The notes below the pieces were generated by a model. That model was not told the DNA's origin. It saw nothing but the letters and a program-made list of their open reading frames with translations, and did no database searches. The position numbers were made by a program, and so were the translations under genes. Shown one piece after another: positions 20,839 through 26,434 of a stretch of DNA of 26,434 bases. The stretch spans positions 1 through 26,434 of IMG/VR virus record IMGVR_UViG_3300004806_000084; one strand, given 5' to 3'. The stretch comes from a virus. Every line of letters starts with the position of its first letter. Positions within the stretch are counted from its first letter, which is position 1.

Positions 20839-22877
20839 ACCGCACCCTGACACTTTTCCCCTACGATGCGGCGAACAATGCTTATCGCGCCGGCGTGACC
20901 AAACCCCTGAACGATTGGGGCATCCTGGATGAGATCAGTGGCGCGCTGCGCAGCCAGACGGCCGACCAGCTCAACTTGGAATTTCCGGCCGGGGCGCTGA
21001 ACGCCGCGTCGCCCTTCATTTATCGCTCGCGCCTGCAGCTCGCAATTGACAACAAACTTTTCTTCACGGGGTATGTGGTGGACGACGTGCGCGAGTTTTC
21101 CGGCAGCGCCAACAATGGCCAGCTCGCGGTCGCCGGGCCGTGGTGGTATTTCGAGAACCTGGTCTTTCAGCAGACCATCAACATTCTGACGGGATTTAAT
21201 CCGGATAAAACGCCGATCTACACGCAGCAATATTTCACCCATTTCACGCTGAACCTGACGCGCACGCCGCAGATCAGTCCCGGCACGGCCACGCTGATCT
21301 ATGGCACGACGTATCTGAACAGCCAGGACCAGATCGCCGCCGTGCTGGATTGGGCCAAGGCCAACGGCGCTTACTTCCAATACGTCAAGGCCGACCTGAT
21401 GGCGGTGCCGGTGCTGCCGCGTGACGTGATGAACATCTCCTGCGCCGACGCGATCCGCCGGCAGATGGAGGACGTGGACGCGGTCTGCTGGTTTGACCAC
21501 ACGGTGGACCCGCCGATGTTCCGGTGCAAACAGCGGAAGGATTTGCCGGCGATCAGCCGCGCGCTGGGCGATGCGTATCAAGCCCAGGGTTTCAAGCTGA
21601 AGCGCCGCTACGATCTGGCGGTGCCGTTTGTGCGGATTTGTTTCGAGCAGGTGTCCACCTACAACGGTCAGCAGAGCATCAACCAGGTGTTTGACACTTA
21701 TCCCAACCCGCCGCCGGCGGACCAGCTCAAGGCGCTCATCACCACCGTGCCGCTGCGCGGCTATAGCGCCAGCACCACCGAGAAGTGGATCAAGACGGCC
21801 GCCTTCGATCCCAATGACCTGGCGTTTTGGAAACTGCGCAAGCCGGAGATGGACCGCAACACCAACCAGAATGCGGATGTGGAATACGCCAACCTCGCTA
21901 TCACACCCAACAGCGCCCAGCGCCAGAGCCAGTTGCCCAACATGATCATCGAGGGCGGTTATGCCGACTGGATGGGCGGGAACCACATCGAGGACAATGT
22001 CACCGCGCAGGCCACCTATGAGCGCAAGGTGACGACGACGCCGGCGGCGTCGCCTTTGCCGGGCGCGCTGCAGGTGACTTTGCCGGGCAAGAAATTATCG
22101 CAGCACACGCTGCGCACGCGCGTCCACGTCACCAATCTGAATTATCCCAACGGCAAGGCGCTGACCACGACCACGGTCAGCACGCAGGCGGAAGACCCGA
22201 ACCAGTTCCTTGGCCTCGCGCAGATCATTTACACGGACTTGAACACGCCGCAATGGGAGGGAACCATCCCGCTGTTTGAGGGCGTTTATTCCACCGGCAT
22301 TGTGCTGGGTGTGAATTTCAACCTCACCGGCGGCCTGGTGGAATATGAGACGATGAATGCGCTGGCGCAGGAAATCAGCTTCACCAGCAAGGGCGGCGGC
22401 CTGTTCTATGTCGTGAACGTCGGGGCGAATAAAAAACTTTCGCCGGGCCAGCTCGCCGACCGGCTGCGCGCAAAACGGATGGCTTACGTCACGGCATTAT
22501 TTTTCCAGCCGGCACCGGCCGGGGGCAGCAAGGTCACGCTGACGCGCGACGAGCGCCAGGACAACACCAGTGACGCCGAGCCGCAGAAGACGCAGGACCA
22601 TGTGTTCGAGAATGGCGGCGGCATTCTGCTGCAGGGGAATAACGGGCAGCCGATCTTCACCATGCAACGCTACGATGCCGGTGGCAACCCGCTGCCGGCT
22701 GGCGCGGCCGGGACGCTGGTGCTGGATTACGGCAAGCTGAAAGGCAGCGACGGCAAATGGCATGGCGTATTGCTGCAGGAACAGAAGGTCTGCCAAAAAA
22801 TTGGCGGCGTCCTGAAGCAGCGCACGGTGATTGTGCCTACTTCAGAAATCTTTCAGGCACCTGATGACCCGGCATGA
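20835..22877 (+). CDS. Tail hub/baseplate-like protein
   Basis: A 680-residue protein after the tape-measure gene. The N-terminal half (NRTLTLFPYDAANNAYRAG, SPFIYRSRLQLAIDNKLFFTGYVVD) has the strand order of tail hub proteins (gp27/gpD-like), and the C-terminal half is beta-rich (QVTLPGKKLSQHTLRTRVH; GVYSTGIVLGVNFNLTGG). Many Asn-, Gln- and Tyr-rich stretches match structural tail proteins. It should form the tail-tip hub through which DNA and the tape measure exit. No enzymatic motif is seen. The class is supported by order and length, the exact family is not. Confidence 0.6.
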   Translation: MNRTLTLFPYDAANNAYRAGVTKPLNDWGILDEISGALRSQTADQLNLEFPAGALNAASPFIYRSRLQLAIDNKLFFTGYVVDDVREFSGSANNGQLAVAGPWWYFENLVFQQTINILTGFNPDKTPIYTQQYFTHFTLNLTRTPQISPGTATLIYGTTYLNSQDQIAAVLDWAKANGAYFQYVKADLMAVPVLPRDVMNISCADAIRRQMEDVDAVCWFDHTVDPPMFRCKQRKDLPAISRALGDAYQAQGFKLKRRYDLAVPFVRICFEQVSTYNGQQSINQVFDTYPNPPPADQLKALITTVPLRGYSASTTEKWIKTAAFDPNDLAFWKLRKPEMDRNTNQNADVEYANLAITPNSAQRQSQLPNMIIEGGYADWMGGNHIEDNVTAQATYERKVTTTPAASPLPGALQVTLPGKKLSQHTLRTRVHVTNLNYPNGKALTTTTVSTQAEDPNQFLGLAQIIYTDLNTPQWEGTIPLFEGVYSTGIVLGVNFNLTGGLVEYETMNALAQEISFTSKGGGLFYVVNVGANKKLSPGQLADRLRAKRMAYVTALFFQPAPAGGSKVTLTRDERQDNTSDAEPQKTQDHVFENGGGILLQGNNGQPIFTMQRYDAGGNPLPAGAAGTLVLDYGKLKGSDGKWHGVLLQEQKVCQKIGGVLKQRTVIVPTSEIFQAPDDPA

Positions 22878-23851
22878 GCGCTTTTCTCTTTGGCGACTGC
22901 GGCTGCTGCCGGGGATCGTTGCTTTCCGGCGGTGAGGGACAGGTGGTTGTTGCCGCGTTACCATTCACGATGGGTTGGCGGCCAGATGGGGCGGGCGGTT
23001 GGGAGCCTGGTGGTGATTATCTGGCGACCTGGAGTCGGGGCATTCCTGACACGATTTACCTGACCCGCCGGACAGACTTCAAAGATGGTTATGACGGCTC
23101 GTATTTGGGATTTGTGGTTGATTCCTGGAATATTTACGGCAAAAAACCCGATTGGGCTCCTTGGCCGGTTTTGCAGTATCCTCATTCTGTCGTCCCCACC
23201 TACACCTATTCCGACCCCTACACTTATCAGCAGTGCACAAACAACGCGGTGAAGATGCTAGATCAGGCCGACCTGATAAATCCTGACCGCATCTATCCCA
23301 TAGCTGCTGCCGAGGGCGTCTGGGGCAATTCACTGCCGGTGTATCAGGCGCATTTATGTTACGGTTCAGAGAACGCCGCCTATGTTGGGTTTGGGCTGCA
23401 AACACTATTTGTTAAATACGATTTGGACGGAAATTTCTTCTACTCCACGCGAAATTTTGTGGATGGCGTGCCCGTGGGTTATTCGGCGGCGATGAATGGG
23501 GATATGCCCGCGCTGTTTGCCGCTGGCGGCACTGAAAGTAAAGCGGGCTGGGTGTATGCTCTAAAATCAGCGAACCGCCGGCCGCAAAAGTATCTATCGA
23601 GCATTTATGGGGAAGTATTGATTGGCAATGGTCCCGCTGGCGTTGGCTCTGTCGGTTATCAATCTGTCCACCCCACTCAACCAGAGGATTTGGGGCCTGG
23701 TGAGCTGCTTTTTTACCCGTCTGATGTGCCTGGTTTGGGAACGAAAAGTTGGAGCATTGATCCCGCGCCCGGCTTGCCACCCGCCAAGACCACGGCTGAT
23801 TCCACGAAAACTACCGCTGACACCACCACTGAAACCGCCGACGAACAATGA
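22874..23851 (+). CDS. Unknown tail tip protein with Cys-rich start
   Basis: A 325-residue protein overlapping the hub gene by ATGA. It starts with a Cys cluster (FGDCGCCRGSLLSG) that could bind metal, followed by an aromatic-rich beta region (GGWEPGGDYLATWSRGI; YTYSDPYTYQQCTNNAV). It ends in a Thr/Lys/Asp-rich flexible tail (TTADSTKTTADTTTETADEQ). The coding DNA is less GC-rich than the neighbours. No family is recognised. Position between hub and the last fibre suggests an adaptor or adhesin that links the two, and the composition shift suggests exchange with other phages. Confidence 0.65.
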   Translation: MSAFLFGDCGCCRGSLLSGGEGQVVVAALPFTMGWRPDGAGGWEPGGDYLATWSRGIPDTIYLTRRTDFKDGYDGSYLGFVVDSWNIYGKKPDWAPWPVLQYPHSVVPTYTYSDPYTYQQCTNNAVKMLDQADLINPDRIYPIAAAEGVWGNSLPVYQAHLCYGSENAAYVGFGLQTLFVKYDLDGNFFYSTRNFVDGVPVGYSAAMNGDMPALFAAGGTESKAGWVYALKSANRRPQKYLSSIYGEVLIGNGPAGVGSVGYQSVHPTQPEDLGPGELLFYPSDVPGLGTKSWSIDPAPGLPPAKTTADSTKTTADTTTETADEQ

Positions 23852-25257
23852 AAAAAACCATACTCATCCTCACCGTGGCCCTGGCGTCGGTCGCCAGCGC
23901 CCAAACCTCAAACCTGTTGAGCTACGTCAACACCGGTTCCGGTGCCAACACCGGCACCGGCGATCCGATGCGAACCGCGTTCGGCAAGATCAATGGCGAC
24001 TTCATGTTGCTGTCCACGATTGTGGACAGCAACACCGCCGCGATCACCGCGCTGCAAACAAACTCGGGTGCCGGCGGCGGCGGTGTCACCAACTTCGTCC
24101 TGACGGTGACAAACCTGCCGGCTGGCAGCGCGGCCACGGCCACGAACACTGGTGTCGTGGGCGGCATCGCCTACGTCACCATCGGGATTCCGGCCGGCTC
24201 CAATGGTGTCGCTGGCAGCAATGGCACCAACGGCACGCCTGGCACCAACATAATCACGGCTTACAACCTCACGAACTCGGTTTTGCAGAGTCATAAATCG
24301 ACGACTTTTGCCACCAACAATATCACTTGGGGAACCTCGAATTTCTTGGCGCGGGTCGCTGGCCTTTGGGACTGGAGTTTGAACTATGGTGTGCTGGGCG
24401 GTAGCGGCCAATATCCGCCGACGAATGTCTGGGGTCAATTGTCAGGCAGCTACACCGGCACGAATGGCTGGTTTGTCCTCACGAATGGCTTCACGACCAC
24501 GAACACTATTTCCGTCAGTTCGCGCAGTGCCGGGGGAGGTTTGGGCTTCATTTCTTTATTTGCGATTGATCATCCTGAACTGGTTGGCCGAACCAACTGG
24601 ATGGATTATCAGACCATTGGCAGCAGCGTTGCGCCGACCGCCGGCTGGCAGTTTGTGAACAAGGATTATGTGGACACGTCTGTCGCTATCCTGAAGTCGG
24701 GAAACTTCGCCAGTTCCTCCGACACAAACGGCGTCTATCATTACAGCTATTCCGTCAACGGCACGACCGTTTTCGACCTCTGGAATTCCATTGGTTTTAT
24801 CCCGATTATTTCCATCACTTTTGATGGGACTGGAACCAACGTCGTGCTGGCTATCACCCAGACAAACTTGATGGCTGGCTACTCGATCCAGACCTCGACG
24901 AATATCCTACTCGGATCCGCCGGCTTTACCACGTTCACGAACTACATTCTTTCCACCAACAGTGGGGTTGTCAGCTTCACGACGCCGCTCAATGGGAATG
25001 ACCTGTCGCGGTTCTACCGGGCCATCTATGGTGTATCGGCGGGGGTGAATGCTTACAGCTCGGTCGCGGCCTACGCCGGCACACTTTACCCATCAAATAC
25101 TTGGAGCTTTTCGGCGATAACGAACACGATGAGTGACCGGAGTTATTGGACTGGCAGCAGCAACGGCGCGGCACTGGTAACGCTATGGCGGTCAAATAGC
25201 GCGGTTTATTACATCGTCCAGAGCAATGCTGTCAGTTTGAAGATACCCGCGCCGTAA
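23848..25257 (+). CDS. Tail fibre-like protein with signal peptide (fibre 3), collagen-like stretch
   Basis: A 469-residue protein overlapping the previous gene by ATGA. Residues 1-18 are a clear signal peptide (MKKTILILTVALASVASA, cut before Q). Directly after it comes GTGDPMRTAFGKINGDFMLL, the motif seen at the N-terminus of many phage fibres (G-D-x-x-R-x-A-F-x-K-I-N). Then a short collagen-like run of about six triplets (GSNGVAGSNGTNGTPG), a beta-rich stalk, and a C-terminal region that includes the STNILLG...FYRA module seen at 18995. So it combines a virion fibre start with an export signal. Confidence 0.75.
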   Translation: MKKTILILTVALASVASAQTSNLLSYVNTGSGANTGTGDPMRTAFGKINGDFMLLSTIVDSNTAAITALQTNSGAGGGGVTNFVLTVTNLPAGSAATATNTGVVGGIAYVTIGIPAGSNGVAGSNGTNGTPGTNIITAYNLTNSVLQSHKSTTFATNNITWGTSNFLARVAGLWDWSLNYGVLGGSGQYPPTNVWGQLSGSYTGTNGWFVLTNGFTTTNTISVSSRSAGGGLGFISLFAIDHPELVGRTNWMDYQTIGSSVAPTAGWQFVNKDYVDTSVAILKSGNFASSSDTNGVYHYSYSVNGTTVFDLWNSIGFIPIISITFDGTGTNVVLAITQTNLMAGYSIQTSTNILLGSAGFTTFTNYILSTNSGVVSFTTPLNGNDLSRFYRAIYGVSAGVNAYSSVAAYAGTLYPSNTWSFSAITNTMSDRSYWTGSSNGAALVTLWRSNSAVYYIVQSNAVSLKIPAP

Positions 25258-25264
25258 GCTGGTG

Positions 25265-25293
25265 GGAGTCTCCGAGGAGACGCTGGAGACTCC
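25265..25293 (+). terminator. Hairpin at the end of the late operon
   Basis: GGAGTCTCC and GGAGACTCC pair perfectly over nine bases around an 11-base loop, eight bases after the fibre 3 stop. No T run follows. Being at the end of the last tail gene, it probably marks the end of the late transcript. Confidence 0.6.
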
Positions 25294-25341
25294 GGCTGGG
25301 GTTCTGCCGGCTGGCTGCAGTGGGTTTGCCGGGTCACTGCA

Positions 25342-25409
25342 ACCCTTTTCGCCGGCGCGATTTTCCCCCGATTTATACCCTTTTCAGGCTTAACTCCGAC
25401 CCTTTTCAG
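25342..25409. promoter_or_regulatory. Direct repeats, possible operators
   Basis: ACCCTTTTC occurs three times, at 25342, 25377 and 25399, the last two extended to ACCCTTTTCAG and spaced 22 bases apart. They lie directly before the likely start of the XRE-type regulator and may be its own binding sites. Confidence 0.4.
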
Positions 25410-25436
25410 TCATTTGTCTCTTGCCACGCCAGCGGC

Positions 25437-25679
25437 TTGAAACGCTGGCGGCAGCAGCACGGCCTCTCCCTGAAAGCAATGGCCGCCAAACTCGGGTTCG
25501 GCGTCGCCACCGTGAGCGCCTGGGAAAGGGGGACGCGGTTTCCCAACGGCTATGCGCTGTCTCACCTCGTCATCTATACCCAGACCACGCCCTGCCGGCT
25601 GTTCTGCGACCAGCCCCAGCGCTGCGCGCCGGAAAATTGCGTGTTCCTCACCGGCCGGGACGAATCCCTCCGCCCCTGA
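25437..25679 (+). CDS. XRE-family helix-turn-helix regulator with Cys-rich tail
   Basis: An 80-residue protein if started at the TTG at 25437; a GTG at 25320 gives 119 residues but would place the direct repeats inside the gene. Residues 1-45 form a standard Cro/C1-type helix-turn-helix: LKRWRQQHGLSLKAMAAKLG, then FGVATVSAWERGTRFPNG. The tail has four cysteines (CRLFCDQPQRCAPENC) in a spacing that could bind metal or a cluster. It would act as a DNA-binding regulator, perhaps of the phage. Short single-domain proteins of this type with a Cys tail appear in Verrucomicrobiota. The start is uncertain; the fold is not. Confidence 0.7.
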   Translation: MKRWRQQHGLSLKAMAAKLGFGVATVSAWERGTRFPNGYALSHLVIYTQTTPCRLFCDQPQRCAPENCVFLTGRDESLRP

Positions 25680-25736
25680 CCCATTCGCTTGGTCGGGCGG
25701 CACCCATTCTGCGGATGCGCTGGTCGCCGGCCCAAA

Positions 25737-25831
25737 GCGCCAGAGGGCTGGCGCACTCCCAGACGCTTCGCGTTTCATGGAACGGGGGTAACCGCGCGCC
25801 AGCGTCTGGGAGTGCGGCGGTCCTCCGCCGC
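25737..25831. repeat. Nested inverted repeats
   Basis: Three interlocking dyads. GCGCCAG/CTGGCGC pairs over 7 bases (25737-25754). A 16-base pair joins 25752-25767 to 25801-25816 (CACTCCCAGACGCT within it) over a 33-base loop. GCGGCGG/CCGCCGC pairs over 7 bases (25814-25831). The overlaps mean alternative folds. It looks like a dispersed palindromic repeat of the host type, not phage coding. Confidence 0.7.
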
Positions 25832-25888
25832 TGTTCTCCCGCCGAACCCGCCGCCACGGAGCACACCGCCAGCCGTTCAGATTTCAAC

Positions 25889-25908
25889 GGCTGACCAGCA
25901 GGTCAGCC
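25889..25908. repeat. 8-bp perfect hairpin
   Basis: GGCTGACC, loop AGCA, GGTCAGCC. It belongs to the same string of inverted repeats between the regulator and the heptad gene; the gap from 25680 to 25976 otherwise holds no gene I can support. Confidence 0.65.
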
Positions 25909-25925
25909 CTACCGCCGCCGCGCCC

Positions 25926-25944
25926 ATTCTACGCAATGTAGAAT
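25926..25944. promoter_or_regulatory. Inverted repeat before the heptad gene
   Basis: ATTCTAC and GTAGAAT are perfect inverted arms around GCAAT, 32 bases upstream of ATG 25977. It is A/T-richer than its surroundings, so it is a candidate operator or promoter-proximal site. Confidence 0.35.
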
Positions 25945-25976
25945 CTGAGTTCTCGCTTCCCGCCCAAACCGCGCTC

Positions 25977-26434
25977 ATGCTGCGTTTTGTGAGCTTAATT
26001 GCCACAAATCCAGTCACGGCCCCCGCCCCCGGACCATTCCGCGCCGCCAAGCAGTCATTCCGCGTCGCCAAGGAATCATTCCTCGGCGCCAAAAAATCAT
26101 TGCTCGGCGCCAAGGAGTCATTTCGCGTCGCCAAAAAATCGTTCCGCGTCGCCAAGGAGTCATTGCTCGGCGCCAAAAAATCACTCCGCGTCGCCAAGGA
26201 GTCATTGCTTGTCGCCAAAAAATCGCTCCGCGTCGCCAAGCAATCATTGCTCGTCGCCGGCGAGTGGCTCCGCGTCGCCAAAAAATCATCCAGAGCCGGC
26301 CTGCCTTTCACCGTCCACCACCTCGAAACCAGGTTTCCCGTGGTTTTCGATGGAATCGGACAGTTTGCGAACCGGCTTTTGCCCGGCTCTGAAGGAGCCA
26401 AGGAAATTAGCCGGGGGCAAGCCGCCGGCGCCGC
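25977..26434 (+). CDS. Heptad-repeat helical protein, runs off the window (partial)
   Basis: A frame opens at ATG 25977 and has no stop up to the end, giving at least 152 residues. After a short N-terminus, residues 21-104 are twelve consecutive heptads of type (F/L)-x-(V/G)-A-K-(K/E/Q)-S, with a hydrophobic first and an Ala fourth residue, as in a coiled coil. From about 8 heptads the KES and KKS ends alternate, so the true unit is 14 residues. After the repeat a different, possibly globular sequence begins (AGLPFTVHHLETRFPVVF). The minus strand carries an open frame over the same DNA, but base changes between units are mostly silent in the plus frame. Function is unknown; it may be host or phage. 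Confidence 0.6.
   Translation, partial: MLRFVSLIATNPVTAPAPGPFRAAKQSFRVAKESFLGAKKSLLGAKESFRVAKKSFRVAKESLLGAKKSLRVAKESLLVAKKSLRVAKQSLLVAGEWLRVAKKSSRAGLPFTVHHLETRFPVVFDGIGQFANRLLPGSEGAKEISRGQAAGA
26037..26288 (+). repeat. Twelve 21-bp tandem repeats
   Basis: Twelve units of 21 bases, each like CGCGTCGCCAAGGAGTCA plus a TTC/TTG/CTC codon. Units with AAGGAG and AAAAAA alternate through most of the array, showing a 42-bp higher-order unit. Units 10-11 are diverged (GCCGGCGAG in unit 11). Confidence 0.95.

Noticed and set aside
26037-26288. CRISPR array
   Set aside because: Units are 21 bases with no spacers between them and are in-frame, so they are tandem coding repeats.
25877-26401. Minus-strand frame with repeated NDSLATR-like heptads
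   Set aside because: Unit-to-unit base changes alter amino acids here (Ser/Asn and others) but are silent in the plus frame, so the plus frame is the better candidate.

Overview
This window is the late (virion-building) half of a tailed phage or prophage with a high-GC genome. Nearly everything lies on the + strand, and genes are packed with ATGA-type overlaps. Head genes follow a Mu-like order (DUF935-type portal, Mu gpI-like protease with an internal scaffold start, capsid, gp36/DUF1320-like, gpF-like tail end, gpG-like). The terminase is instead of the GpA type with two Cys pairs. No tail-sheath gene is visible and the tail genes look siphovirus-like. The host is most likely in the Verrucomicrobiota, possibly the Limisphaerales. 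That is an inference from three signs: a prepilin-type N-terminus, the SSTDLVTW...KFYR type repeat domain common in secreted proteins of that phylum, and A-rich leaders without Shine-Dalgarno sites in front of major genes.

Layout. 1-1525: end of an upstream gene, a putative small DNA-binding protein, a lipoprotein and a possible 38-aa gene. 1527-2756: lysis-like block (permuted NlpC/P60-type hydrolase, small membrane protein, membrane-anchored coiled coil). 2753-5796: winged-helix protein, small and large terminase. 5793-9145: possible 47-aa gene, portal, small unknown, protease/scaffold. 9185-11543: capsid cement protein, major capsid protein, a pilin-like protein and a small Lys/Glu repeat protein. 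11550-14484: connector and completion genes, with a recognisable Acb2-type anti-CBASS cyclic-nucleotide sponge (12887-13105) between them. 14505-25257: tail tube, tail accessory genes, two paralogous fibre genes with signal peptides, tape-measure-like coiled coil, tail hub, a tip protein and a third fibre with a signal peptide. 25258-26434: terminator-like hairpin, an XRE-type regulator, about 300 bases of nested inverted repeats, and a reading frame running off the window end that encodes twelve heptads.

The genes would work together as one late programme: lyse the cell, package DNA, build the head, protect the infection from cyclic-nucleotide defence, and build the tail. The most unusual parts are the pilin-like N-terminus inside the capsid block, three fibre-like proteins with Sec signal peptides, and a leader type reused at an internal start to make a scaffold. 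Others are a 30-bp leader element present twice at the same distance from a start codon, 7-bp repeats over a fibre start codon, and several tiny overlapping genes. No integrase, transposase, tRNA, rRNA, CRISPR array or insertion sequence was recognised.
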